A stretch of 64,000 bases of DNA from Fremontodendron californicum (taxonomy: Eukaryota; Streptophyta; Magnoliopsida; Malvales; Malvaceae). The stretch lies in NCBI GenBank assembly GCA_030761205.1, contig JAULJL010000001.1, positions 32,497,145-32,561,144 of the forward strand, given 5' to 3'. The notes under the pieces are model-generated. The model did not search any database. It saw only the letters and a list, made by a program, of their open reading frames with translations, and was not told the origin of the DNA. Both the position numbers and the translations under genes were made by a program. How positions within the stretch are numbered: position 1 is the first letter of the stretch; every line of letters starts with the position of its first letter. Shown piece by piece: positions 46,775 through 58,655 of the stretch.

Positions 46775-49291
46775 TCATCCACACCTTATCCTTGAGTATT
46801 TCAAATGATCCGGTGGTGGTTCTAACTCCAATGTTGATGCTTGCAAAAGAAAAGGTAGATGGTTCTCATTTGATAAATGAAGATTAATAGCTGAAACATA
46901 AAACCTTTTATTACAAGGTGACAACACTTGCAAAGTTGCCAATGCTTCCTCCACATGTTCATTTAAAACAGGTTTCATCTTTAGAGGTCTCCATGCCAAG
47001 GTGTTTGTTAATGTCTATGTCTTTGCTACTTAACTCAAAAGGTGGCTGCACTAAAGAGTCAATTGTATCAATTGCATAAACAAAATGTACATCACTAGGG
47101 TATCTCATGGCTTCAAAGATATTAAAACGGATTACATCACCATCAAATTCCATAGTGAGTGTGCTATCATTAACATTTATTATTATCTTGGCTGTTTTTA
47201 ATAATGGTCTTCCTAATAAAATAGGGTTTAGGTTAGAAGACATCTCATCTTCCATGTCAAGCACATAAAAGTCAGCTGGAAAGACCAATTCATTAACTTG
47301 CACAAGAACATTTTCTACAACTCCTGTTGGATAAGTAATAGAACGATCAGCGAGTTGTAAAATAACACCGGTTTCTTTTAATGGTCCTAGTTTCAAAGAA
47401 GCATAAATTGAATATGGCATGACATTAATGGATGCTCCTAGATCTAGCATAGCATGTGCAAACCTGGTGTTGCCTATTTTACAAAGAATGGTGAAAATAC
47501 CTGGATCCTTGCATTTAGGTGGGAGTTTCTTTTGAAGAACAGCAGACACATTCTCTCCCATACTTACCATTTCATTCCCTTTGAGCTTCCTCTTAGAAGT
47601 GCACAATTCCTTCAAAAACTTTGCATATCGTGGCACTTGCTTTATGACATCTAGTAGAGGAATGTTTATCTCAACTTTTCGAAAGGTTTCCAAAATTTCC
47701 TTCTCTTGTTCCTCATTCTTGGACTTTACTAACCTACTTGGAAAAGGTGGAGGAGTTACATAAGAAGGAAAAGAAGGTTTAGGGATTACCTTAGCAATTG
47801 GCTCATTGGGTTGTGAAGATGATGCATTGGTGTTGTCCATCCTTTGAGCACTATCGTTGTGTGGTGTCTCAAGCTGTTTCCCACTTATTAGAGTTATGGC
47901 ATTCACATGTTCTCTGGGATTCACTATGGTTTGGGAAGGTAATTTCTCGGAATCCCTTGCTTGTGATTGACTCATTATTGTTGCCATTTGATTCTCTAAA
48001 TTGCGGATACTTGCCTGAAAACTTGTCCTTGTGTCCTGAAGATTTGCCTCTATTTTCTGTTGAAATTGCAAATTATTAGTAACAAGAGAATTGACAAGGT
48101 CTTCAAGAGACTTACCTGAATTTTGAGGTGGAGGCACTTCTTCTTGGGTTTGGTATGGTTGTTGCGTTTTTTGCTGAAAACCCATTTGTCTATCATTAAA
48201 GGGCGAAGGAGCAACTTGTGATTGGTTTCCTCCATAATTAAAGTTTGGATGATCCCTCCATCCTGGATTGTAAGTGTTTGAGTAGGGATCATACTTTCTT
48301 GGTTGGCCCGAAAATCCACCCATATCATTAACATGTTCATTTGGATCATCTTGGAGTGTTGGACACATATCAGTTTGGTGCCCCATGTTTGAACATATAC
48401 CACAAGCCTTAATTTGCTGCATTTGACCTACATCCATTCGTTCTACAAGAGAAGTCAGTTTATCAAATTTTTGTTCAAGGGATGATATACTTACCTCATT
48501 CACTTTCTTTAGTTGTGGTGGTAGTTCATCTCTCATGTTGAATTGTTGTGAGTTGGTTGCCATATTGGAGATGAGAAGTCTAGCAGCTTTGGGAGTTTTA
48601 TCAACTAGTGCTCCCCCACTTGCTGCATCTATCATGCATCTCTCCAAGGGCAAGAGACCTTCATAGAAATATTGGATGAGCAGTTGTTCACTTATCTGAT
48701 GATGTGGATATGATGCACAAAGTTTCTTGAACCTCTTCAATATTCAAACAAGGATTTTTCGTTGTATTGTCGAATCCCACATATTTCCTTTCTAATATTG
48801 GCAGCCTTAGATGCTAGGAAATATCTTTCCCAGAATGCTTTCTTCATCCCATTCCATGTAGTGATAGTCCCGGATGGTAGGTAGTAGAGCCATTCCTTTG
48901 CCTAATCAACTAAAGAGAATGAGAATGCTCTTAACTTTATTTGCTTTTCCGTTATTCCGGTTGGTCTCATGCTAGAACATAATACATGGAACTCCTTGAG
49001 GTGTTTAATTGGATCCTCTCCTACAAAACCGTGAAAAATTGGAAGAAGATGAATCAGGCCAGATTTTAATTCAAATACTACCTCAAGAGTAGGATACTCT
49101 ATGCACAATGGTTGTTGATCCAAGACCGGGGTGGCTAGCTCCTTAAGAGTTCGGTTGTTTGCTGCCATCTCTCCTTGCTCCTTTTGGATAGTTTGGATCA
49201 ACTCTTCGTTTGTTCTTTGGTGGGCAGCTATGAATTCCCGAATTCGCCAAAGTCCTAAGTGAGGTTCTTCTTCTTTGGGAGATTGGGACAT
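46775..49291 (-). pseudogene. gag-pro: Athila-type gag-protease with nonsense and frameshift lesions
   Basis: A 129-residue N-terminal part (49291-48902) ends at a TAG where coding otherwise continues (AKEWLYYLPSGTITTWNG). A one-base deletion near 48755 shifts to the long frame 48740-46959 (593 residues). That frame has the end of the Gag core, then zinc knuckle CGICSNMGHQTDMC (113-126) and a Gln/Asn-rich spacer. The protease is at about 405-530, with MLDLGASINVMPYSIYASL (431-449) as catalytic region and ILLGRPLL (507-514). D-L-G in place of D-T-G is usual in Athila. A frame change near 46990 leads into LQASTLELEPPPDHLKY, the start of the linker to RT, where coding stops. RT, RNase H and integrase are absent. 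Confidence 0.88.
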
Positions 49292-49375
49292 TCACTGAAA
49301 AAGAAAACAAGAAAATAAACTAATTAAAACAGAAAATAAGAATAAACCAAATAATTAATAAACTAAAGAAAGCAA

Positions 49376-49393
49376 TCCCCGGTAACGGCGCCA
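49376..49393 (-). other. primer-binding site of the Athila-type element
   Basis: The minus strand reads TGGCGCCGTTACCGGGGA, an Athila-type (tRNA-Asp-like) PBS, 6 bp from the 5' LTR. Confidence 0.85.
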
Positions 49394-49399
49394 AAAACT

Positions 49400-50959
49400 T
49401 GATGTACTTAAAAAAATATATCTTATTTAATCTTTGCACTAAAAATATCAATTGTAAACTATAGCAATAAGCAAGGGTCGAGTCCACAGGGATCGAGTTT
49501 TAGCTTAAGAATTATTAGTCTAAAACTTAAATTCAAAGAAAACAAAATAAAAGATGAGATTTTTAAAATCAGTTTAAACTAAAGACTTATAATCAAAGAA
49601 GAAAGAAAGTAAATAAGAAATAATCAAATATGAGAAAAATATGGTTAAGGTTTCATTCTCCACCGCTAGATATCATTGAGAATCAATAATCAAATCTATC
49701 AACATCAATTAACTATCAAAATTATCAACCGTAGATAACAACAAGCTCTGTTACTCCAATCTTTCCTTAGTTCGTCGTTAAATAGGACAAGCTCTCTATT
49801 TAATCTCTAACCACTAGACAACCTAGAATAAGCTCTCTAGATTTAATGTAATGGCAGCTTTATGATGAGAAAGATAGGTTGATCTAGGCAACAAACACAT
49901 AAGCTCAGATTGTTTAACCTATGTTATTTTCCACTTTGCAATTAGCGAAAACTTGACCATAATCATTAATCACAAATTGCCACTTATGAATAGGAAATCA
50001 AGATAATTACACGGATCAAGACTCCTAAACTAGCAATAGATAATTATTAAGATCTATCTAGATCGCGACCTAAACAAATCAAGACAATATCATGAACAAT
50101 TTTTATGGAAGAACATAATCAACTTTGATAGAAAACTAATGATAGATAAATCTGAAAATCAATTACAAAACATGTCTAGGGCTTTGAAATCACCCTTAAC
50201 CATAAAGAAGTTTAGCCTTGCATAGGCATTGTCAACATAAACATGAATATTCAAAGAAAACTAAGAAGAAAAATTTAATAAAAGCTAAGAGAAGAAGAAT
50301 AAGAAGAAGAAGATTGATAAATAATCAAAAGCATCTCAAAGTTGGTGGCTCAAAAGATGGTATTTATAGAGCTTTAAAGTTTTGAAAACCCTTTCTTGCT
50401 GATCAAGAAAGCTAGGAGTCAAATGAGTGCAAAATAGGTAATATTTTTGAGTTTTACGATTTTTCCCAGTTTTAAGGACAGTAGGGTCGGCGTCGCGATG
50501 CCAAGTACACTGATTTGCATGTTTTTGCTCCCTGACGTCGGTTTCGTAACTGTTGCACTGTCTTATACTTCATTGGCTGATTTGGATGACCATCAGTTGT
50601 CCGATTTAGGCGTGTAAACTATCGTTGGAAAGGTATTCAAGTCAGCTTCAAAAGTCAAGACGGAAGTTTCTTCAAATAATGAGTTTAACATAATGATTTC
50701 CTTGCAACACACTTCGGAGGTCAGATCTGCCTGATAATCTAGCACTAAGAATTTGATCTTTTTGACTCCCAAGTCTTCTTCCATCTTATGATTGTGACTT
50801 TATAAGCTATTTATCATCATAATTGACATGTTTTGACTTCACCTCTTCCAAAATACCTATAATTCATAAAAATATAATAATTTGTCAAGGAACTTAAGAA
50901 TTAAAGCACAAAGTATAAGGAAATAATACATGAAAATGTATGCAATTACGCACTTATCA
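49400..50959 (-). repeat. right LTR of the Athila-type element (its 5' LTR), 1560 bp
   Basis: Begins TGATGTACTT and ends GCACTTATCA on the plus strand, giving TGATAAGTGC...CA in element sense. Compared with the other LTR it has a 20-bp segment near 50205 (AAGAAGTTTAGCCTTGCAT) that is missing there. Confidence 0.9.
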
Positions 50960-53502
50960 CTCGGATAAAGCGATGAGACAACTTCATCCGACGTCTCGAA
51001 GGGGGGAGAGCTCCTCCATAAAAAGCTGAAAAAACACAAAAAGTGGTCGCCAACACCTGCACATGTTACCAATGTTCAACCAAGTGACTAAGACAACAAA
51101 AAGCGGACGCGACTACCAGAAAAAGTTAAGATTCACACCTCCCACGCCACCATTGGAAGAAGAAGGGAAGAAAGTGCGACAACGGTTTGAGCTCAAAGAC
51201 TCTTGCTTAACCTTGAAGGAGGGTGTAAGGACCATACAAACATTGGGACGTCAGTCCTCAAGGAAAAGAAGGCAACAACAAAGCCTCTTGCTCCACCTTG
51301 AAAGAGGAAGTAAAGTCTATACAGACATTGGGACGATGGCCTTTAAGTCAATGAGGCCAATACAATCTAAGCAATGGCCGACAAAATTCCCCACTAAGGA
51401 AGGAGATACACTACATGGCTAAGAGAAACAATGGACAAAGATAACTCCTACGATGGAAAAAGACGTCGAACATAAGGGACATGAGCCTTTATGTCCCAAT
51501 GAGAAAAAAAAGCAACACCTGGCTCCACAATTGAGACAAACCTCCTAGGAAGATGACGCACGTAAGGGACATCAGCACTTATGTCCCGATGAAGAAAGAA
51601 AGTAACACTTGCCACCAGGATTGAGGCAAAGTTCCCGAAAAGACGTCAAATATAAGTAACGTCAGACCTCATGCCCCGATGTGGACAAAAACACTTGCCT
51701 CAACAATGGAGACCAAGTCCTCAGTAAACATTGGATGCCTTAGAAGAAGTCTGGATGTGCCACAAAAACCACTCCAACAAGGAAAACAAAAATTGAGCTA
51801 ATACACTCAACTTTTCGAAGGAGGAAGAATAGAGTCCCCACTCCTTGAATATTGCAAGAAGCGCTGACAAACGCTAGACCATCAGAACTAGCGCGACCCT
51901 CATGTAGAGAGTCCCTACTCCTTGAATATTGTAAGAAGCGTGGACAAAGGCTAGACCATCAAAGCTGGCGCCACCCTCATGCATGAGGCATCCAAAAGAG
52001 CCATGACATTCTTTAGGATGTAGGAAACAACCGCCGAACCTAAAACCCATTTCCAAGAAGAGATGGAGCTAAAAGAGAGTAAAGCCACAAGGCATGACCT
52101 CGACATCTGTCCTCTTATCAGGAAGTAACACCGAAGGTGCTAAACACCTCCACAAATGTGCTAGAAAAGATGAAGTAAAAAAGGCGCAGCCACTACAAAC
52201 ACACTCCAACGAAAGCAAAGTCTTTTGAGCATACAAAACAAGGCAACCAATGCCCCCTCTTTAAAGGTGATCAAATAGAAGTTTGATTGCTTGTACGGGA
52301 AAAGAGGCCAAGCACACCTTCCCGTTGTGTTTTCACTAAGAAGGCAATCACAAGAGGCCACAACACATGAAAAGGAGAAGACGTCCAAGAACGCCCCTTT
52401 GACGTGCTTGGCATAAGCATAAGCACAAAAGAGAGAGGAAAAAGTCAAAAACACACCCCGATGTGTGTTTCACCTCAATGACGTGCGTCCTAATGTGTTT
52501 TGGGGCCCAAGACAACACACTTCACCTTCAAATGATCGGACAACTACCAAAGTTGAGACAAGCCAAAAAGGCTCATTCAGCACAATAAGAGCAAGATGAA
52601 ATGCTCACTCCAACAAAGAGTGACACACTCACCTTGCCTTATGCTAGAAAATGAAGCAAACATCCACCTCTCCCACTACGGGAATCACGTGGATAGGCAA
52701 AGAGTCTCAAACCAAAGCATAACAAAACTTATCTAGTCAATGCACATAAGAAAGGAAGCACGAACACTTTCTCTGAACACAAGGTGACCAAGCTCATTAG
52801 CATACACGAGAGGAAAGCCACGTGAGCCGACCTCCAAATGTGCAAAACAAATGATACGCCAACCTTTCTAACTCAAGCGAACACCAGGTTGGCTAAGCTC
52901 ATCCGCACACATAAGGAGGGAACCACGAGAATTGGTCTCCAGACGTGCAAACAACGATGTTCTTACCTCATTGGCTCAAAGAGAAGGTAGCTAAGCGCGA
53001 CATCACACAAGAGAAATACCACGACACCGAACTTAAGATGTGCAAGAGAAACCTCCTTATATGCACTAAAGAAGGAGATGAGTTCTGCCAAACACAAGGG
53101 AAGAGCTACGGTGCCAACCTCCTGATGTGTCAAGGCAACCTCTAACACGCACAAGCAAGTTTAGCGCAGAGAAGGGTAGCCGAATTAAGCCCCGGATGAC
53201 CAGCAAAGAAACGCTTGTTGCACTATTGTAACAACACCCTTTGCGGACAATAGGGATAGATGAGAATGTATGCCAAGAACTGTCTGAGTCCAAGCCTCAC
53301 GGCAAAGGCTCTAGAAGAGATGGTTCACTTGGTAAGACATGTCCGAGCACGACACACCTCCGAGGCCCGAAGAACTTCCCATGCCCGCACAAAAGGATCC
53401 AGGTGTCCGTTAAGTTTTTCGTCACCCAAAGAGATGCGCTTCGCTCAAACATTGCACCCAATCCTCCTCATGCCACCGAAACTGGCGAGCACTCCCGGTC
53501 TC
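50960..53502 (+). other. 3' interior of the Tat-like element, non-coding
   Basis: 2.5 kb resuming the host element after the Athila insertion. Degenerate short phrases recur (GACATCAG-CTTATGTCCCGATG near 51480, 51560 and 51650; GCGCGACCCTCATG near 51890 and 51970). No domain on either strand. Confidence 0.6.
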
Positions 53503-53513
53503 AAAGGGGGAAG
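53503..53513 (+). other. polypurine tract of the Tat-like element
   Basis: AAAGGGGGAAG just before the 3' LTR, matching the plus orientation given by gag. Confidence 0.8.
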
Positions 53514-53517
53514 TGAA

Positions 53518-54288
53518 TGTTGGGGAGGACCTCGAACCAGGTTCACTACGGTCCAGTTGTCCGAGTCAGGCGCAAGACCCGAATGCTAGAGCGGCTTCTA
53601 CACAGCTGACCTAGCACAAGAGGACTCGGATCAGGTGCAACGTACCAACATCAACCACAATGGATTTGCTCCAGCACACAAGGGACTAGATCAGGTGCAA
53701 CGCACTTGATCAACCTCATGTGAATCCTAGTTTGGATGATTGCCACCTGGCACGATCTCAGCCGTCCAAGAGGCTATAAATAGGCTAACTACAGCCTACT
53801 CCAACCAAGGTCAGACTAGCTCCTAAAATTTGGACTAGAGAGAGAAGCTCTCGTTTCCAGGCTTGTTCTTTTTCTCACTCTACTATTCAGACACTCTTGT
53901 GTCCTCTAGTCCTCTTGTCCCTTAATCCCTATGTCCCTATGTCTTACTACCTTTTAGAGACTTAAACACTTGGGCAAATACTGACTTGACCGTCGGAGCG
54001 CTCCCTGGGGGAACACCTCCGGCGCCCCTATCACCTTGCTTCTTCCTTGCAGGACTCTTTGGATCACTTTAGCCTTCTAGTGCCCTGCACATTCAGCAGA
54101 AGATCATTGACTACGGCCCTCTAGTGCCTGACGTCCGCGAGAGTGCACTCCTGTTTCTCTCTGAAACACCCAACCACATTAGGCCCGATGTGCCTCACTT
54201 GCACTCAACACTCTACTCTCCACACATCGGCCACATCCAACCTCGTGTGCTCTGATTGTTACGAACACCCAAATTTCCATCCGCAACA
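53518..54288 (+). repeat. 3' LTR of the Tat-like element, 771 bp
   Basis: Starts TGTTGGGGAGG and ends CCATCCGCAACA. It is 84 bp longer than the 5' LTR. Much of the excess is an inserted segment at about 53643-53702 that partly duplicates GATCAGGTGCAACG; another is a short CTCTAGTCC/CCCTATGTC repeat near 53904-53940. Confidence 0.9.
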
Positions 54289-54293
54289 ATAAC

Positions 54294-55698
54294 CATCCTG
54301 ACAACTTACACTGCGAGTTCTTTTTTAGTGATACGGTGCTACTTGCCAAGCTGATTTCCTGCCTACCCTCCTCTCTTGTAATGTTCTTTTTTCTTCTTTC
54401 TTTCTTATGTGATAGTGATGTTTATGTAAACTTGGAGCGGTAACCAAGCTCTAGGACTAGCTAGGAGCGGGGATGAATCTACATATAAACTAGCAATTGC
54501 CCTGATAATATAGTGTCCGACGTTAGGTCAATCCAGTGAATTCAAAATTTTATTATCAAAATATATTTATAAGGATCAAAAAAAAAAAAACCTCTTTTAC
54601 TTCCCAATTGAATTAACTTTTGTGGGTGTCCATTGAAATTCTGAAAACTAACTAGTATTATTTAAAATTAATGCTAAAAGTTTATTAAGTTATACTCTTG
54701 CACCCGCTTTAGTTGAATAATTGAATAGCTTATTTTTTAAAATAAAAAAAAAGTTATGTGATTGCATGTTTGTTGACGTTTTCTCCTCAAAATATAACGT
54801 GTTTCCACGCAATTAAAATGAGAAAAGGAAAAAAAAATGCTTGCAAGTTAAAGGAATTTTCTTCAATTATTTTTTAATTTTAATAAAATTATAAAAATAT
54901 AATACTATATAAATAATGAAGAAAACAAAAATTAATTACATTGGCATTGATTATATGCAAATGTACAAATCAAAGAACATAAAAACGCGATCACTAACTC
55001 AAAAAGTGCTTATATATATATTGGAAAAATTGCAGAGATAAGAAATGGAAGCTTCTGTCAATTTTGGGGATATTGGATTAGTAAACGCAACATGTTAAGA
55101 CTTTCCAAGATGATGAGTTACTAAATTGGATGTCATACGTGTCCACATAATTGAGTGCAAGTAAGTGTCAGAGGCTTTAAATTTTAGCCTAACAAATCGT
55201 ACAATTTGTGCGTCCCTGTAATAAAGTGAGTGTGTGGGGGCTGAGAAACAAGCACCCCATTATTGCTCTTTCTTTATTTTGGATAAGGATGGACTGCCTC
55301 CTATCTTATCATGTTATCGAAGTTTTTAATTAGTTAAAATATTTAAAAAGTCTAAATTATTATTTTTTTAAATTTTAATATTTTTATTGTATTTAAATAA
55401 AATTTTATTTTTTATTTGTATTTAAATAAATCTTATTTTAAATCAAAGATTGATTTATGTTAAGAGTTTATTTAAGTATAAATTAAAAGTTAAAGGTTTA
55501 TTTGAGTATAAATTAAAAGTTGAAAGTTTATTTGAGTATAAATTAAAGGTTAAAAATTTATTTGGATACAATCAAAATATATGAGTTTACCTAGATAAAC
55601 TAATAAAGTTTAGGGACTTTTTGTTATCTTAACCTTTTTTTATTTTTTTAAAAATATTTGTTTGACATATGTATTCGATATATATTTGGATATGGATA
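54294..55698. other. flank of the RRM-DUF4283 pseudogene, then AT-rich DNA
   Basis: 54294-54420 continues, on the minus strand, upstream of the RRM start that the Tat-like element split. The rest is AT-rich with no gene or element end found, apart from the 30-bp repeat at 55465-55570. Confidence 0.5.
55465..55570. repeat. 30-bp minisatellite, about 3.5 copies
   Basis: Units of GTTTATTTGAGTATAAATTA followed by AAAGTTGAAA or variants, head to tail. Confidence 0.8.
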
Positions 55699-56090
55699 CA
55701 CTACAAGAGGACGGACTTTTATCGACGGAATATTTCGTCAGTAAAAGTCCAATTTTCGTACCTTTTACTGACGAAATATTTCCGTCTGTGATACTTAAGT
55801 CGGTGATACTAATTCGATCGGTAAAAAAAGAATCCGTCGGTAATAAAGTTTTACTGACGGAATATTCCGTCGGTATTGCTTTTTCACTGACGGAATACTT
55901 CTGTCGTAAATTGCTTTACCGATAGAATATTCTGACGAAATATTTCATCGGTAATAGATTTACTGACGGAGAGATTCCGTTGGTAATTATATTACCGACG
56001 GAAGGATTTGGTCGGCAATAAATTATTATCGACGAAATATTCCGTTGGTAAATAACCTTTACCGACGGATAATTCCATCGGTAATTTTTT
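55699..56090. repeat. CACTA terminus and subterminal repeats
   Basis: After CACTACAAGA, motifs such as ACTGACGGAATATTCCGTCG and TTACCGACGGA repeat about a dozen times in both orientations, alternating with AATATTTCGTC. Such arrays are the binding region for the CACTA accessory transposase protein (TNPA in En/Spm). The 87-codon frame at 55662-55925 is a by-product. Confidence 0.88.
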
Positions 56091-56252
56091 TTAGAAAAAA
56101 ATTAAAATAAATGTTTGCAAAAAACTAAATTATTAAAAAAATAAAAATAAAAAACTTACATAATTATACCATAAAAATAAAATGAAATCCATAAAATTAT
56201 AAATAAAATAATATTCAAATGTATCTCTCGAATATAAAAAAACATGCTGTCA

Positions 56253-58433
56253 TCATGAGGTACTGCTGTCATCAACTTCACTATCTACCTCGGCATTGCC
56301 TCCGGCATTACCTCCGGTAGCACTCAATCCTCTGATAGCACCCATGTCTTCGACAACACCGACTCCTGCAGCACTCAGTCCAGCACAGACAGCACTTAAT
56401 CCTAGTTCAACATCCATGCCTCCAACAACACCAACTCCGGCAGCACTCAGTCCAGCACAGACTCCGACAGCACTTGATCCAACACCCATGCCTCCGAAAA
56501 AACTTGTTCCGATCCCACTTAATGCAGCTGTCTGTGACTGTAGTAAAGGTGCGAGCATCGTACTCCAAGTCGTCATGATATTTTCAAGTCTCATGATTGA
56601 TGTCTGGATTTGCGAGACATCGGACCTCAATGCATTATAGTGCTCCTCAAACGACGTTGCTGTCGGCTACTATGTAGTACTAAGACCACATTGAGCGTAA
56701 CTGGCTGTATCTGAACTTTGCTGATTGCCGGGTAGATTGAAAATTTGCCCTCTCTTCGGTCTCGTTCCAAACCCATAAACATGCGTCCGCGTAGTCTCAA
56801 TGCCCCCAATAGCATTAGACCAGGACTGAGGGTCGAAATCGGAATATGAAGACGTATCGTCCCCATATTTTTGCTACAACGAGGCAGTATAATTTTTCTA
56901 CAATCACAAATATTTAAACATATAAACAATTAATATGTGACATTGTAATGAACACGTACATAAACACAATTATCTAGTATAATCAATTAATGAAATATAT
57001 AAAGTATTGATATAGTTAAATACTTATAGTTACAGCTTTAGACTTATTGTCTACGTAATCACCGTGACCCTTTGCACGTTTATGGGTTTTGTTAAATAGC
57101 TCTAGGAAAGTCACGTTGCGTTGCAACTCTTGTGACTACAGATTAAAAGAATTTTTGAAAATTATGTTAAATATATATATATTGACATAGTTTATACGAT
57201 AAAACTTTTAAACAATAAATTGCAAAACAAAAATAAATCTTATCATCCTTGAAAAGGAACTGATCCACCGGTGTGCTTCGTAATGCTGCCATCCTTCTCC
57301 GTGTTCCTATTACCCTTGGCTTTTTGGGACCTACTTTTCCAAGCATCATTACTCCAAACGCTGTCAATAAGTTGATCCCACATATCGACTGCTATCCAAT
57401 CACACCTATAACCTTTGCAGTCTTCTATTCGATTCGTTTGAAAGAAGGCCATGGCATTGTCCCTCTCAAAATTCATCATGTCCTTGAATCGATCCTTGCA
57501 TGTAGCCTCCCATAATTTCTTAACTAGTGGTGTTTGCTAGGGAGGCCACTAGAATTTTCCTTACAATGAGGCATTATGAATTCATATATACTATTAAACA
57601 CAATTAAATTATAATTTGACTTTTAACCAAATCATACCTCAAATATAGTCCACATAGACAGTTTCACGTCAACAGGTATCTTCGACCAAGTAGGCCACAG
57701 TCTGTTATAGTGTTGTCTGATGACCGAGGCAATGGTCAATTTTACACAACTCTCCTTGAAAGTCCTAAAATCAAGGATACGTGTTAGTGGACAATAATTT
57801 ATTTTACTGAAATAATGAAATAATCAAAATTTTATTAACTTACGTGTTTTGAAGAATTGACAGTCGAAACCTGTCATTCGGATTACTCGATATCAGTATT
57901 CCTTTCGTCCTACCTCTACCTCATTTCCTCTGCTCAATGGCAGTACCGATAGACGGCGTACGATGTGATGCAAGTACCTCTGTCTGCTGCCCCGTGCCAT
58001 CATCCATGAAATACGTCGGTGCTGGCTCATTAAGTAAATACTGTGAAATGTCATTCAGCGATGGGGTAGACGAGTGTAACGCGAGATCTACTTGAGTCGT
58101 CGGAGTAAGTTTCGGCCGTGGCAGTGGAGCGAGAGTCGATGTGGACAGAGCAACTGTGGACAGTTCCACGGTAGAATGAGGCAATCTGGACGGATCCACT
58201 ATAGACGGTGGCAGTGCAGAGGGATGCATGGGCGATGGAGGTACTGCAGATGGAGTATGTGGCGATGGAGCCGAATAAGGTGGCAACCATCTTGGTGGAG
58301 GCCGTAAGGAGGGAGAAGACGTAGGTGGCAACTGTGGTTTAGCATGCCCCGAGGGCGATCCTCCAGATGGTCGAAAAGCATCCCACATAGAACTCTGTTT
58401 CTTTTTTACACTAGTTTTACGCCCTCCTCGCAT
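56253..58433 (-). pseudogene. CACTA accessory gene with Transposase_24-like (Ptta/En/Spm) domain
   Basis: The minus strand reads, in pieces that may be exons, first a Pro/Ser-rich N-terminal region (58433-57921, starting MRGGRKTSVKKKQSSMWDAF). Next comes a piece near 57730-57650 (VIRQHYNRLWPTWSKIPVDV). The Transposase_24 core is at 57479-57243, with WDQLIDSVWSNDAWKSRSQ and EKDGSITKHTGGSVPF. FLELFNKTHKRAKGHGDYVD follows near 57110-57050, and a C-terminal coiled coil with a Gly/Ala/Val tail (56630-56253). Splice sites were not modelled, and several frames change between pieces, so lesions cannot be told from introns. By analogy with TNPA it should bind the subterminal repeats. Confidence 0.7.
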
Positions 58434-58655
58434 TTTATCTGTAAAATAAAAATATTAAATTTATTAGTAAATATATTTGCATACATATATAGAATATATT
58501 ATTTGATAGATCATGCAATTACAAAATGATTAAATAATATTAACTTTCTAATCATCATCATTCTCGTCGTTCTCATCAGTATCATTGTCATCGCTGTCAT
58601 CATAATCTATTTCTTCATCTTCATCTTCCTCGTCATTTTCTTCTTCATTTGTTCT

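Larger units (their letters stand above)
43621..50959 (-). mobile_element. Athila-type LTR element with gag-protease only, nested
   Basis: A minus-strand Ty3/Gypsy element of 7.3 kb. The LTRs are 43621-45190 and 49400-50959, the PBS is at 49376-49393 and the PPT at 45191-45205. The flanks are CCCGA and CTCGG, which agree at 3 of 5 bases, with two transitions. It encodes a decayed Gag and a protease (49291-46959). The pol region has been deleted: after a remnant of the PR-RT linker (46999-46775) sequence passes directly to 3' non-coding DNA. LTRs differ by several percent by eye, and the start dinucleotide of the left LTR is TA. Confidence 0.85.
28718..54288 (+). mobile_element. Tat-like LTR retrotransposon lacking RT/integrase, with four nested insertions
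   Basis: The LTRs are 28718-29404 and 53518-54288, the flanks are GTAAC (28713-28717) and ATAAC (54289-54293), and a PPT adjoins the 3' LTR. In order it holds decayed gag, a protease, several kb without coding, an antisense Transposase_28-like gene, and more non-coding DNA. There is no RT, RNase H or integrase. Nested in it are a CACTA-like MITE, a Tourist-like MITE, an Athila fragment and an Athila-type element, together about 11 kb. The first dinucleotide of the 5' LTR has changed from TG to TA. LTR divergence and many stops make it much older than the element at 1038-19572. Its target was the RRM-DUF4283 ORF. Confidence 0.85.

Noticed and set aside
56296..56640. Pro/Thr/Ala repeat frame on the plus strand
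   Set aside because: It is the complement of the C-terminal repeat of the CACTA accessory gene.
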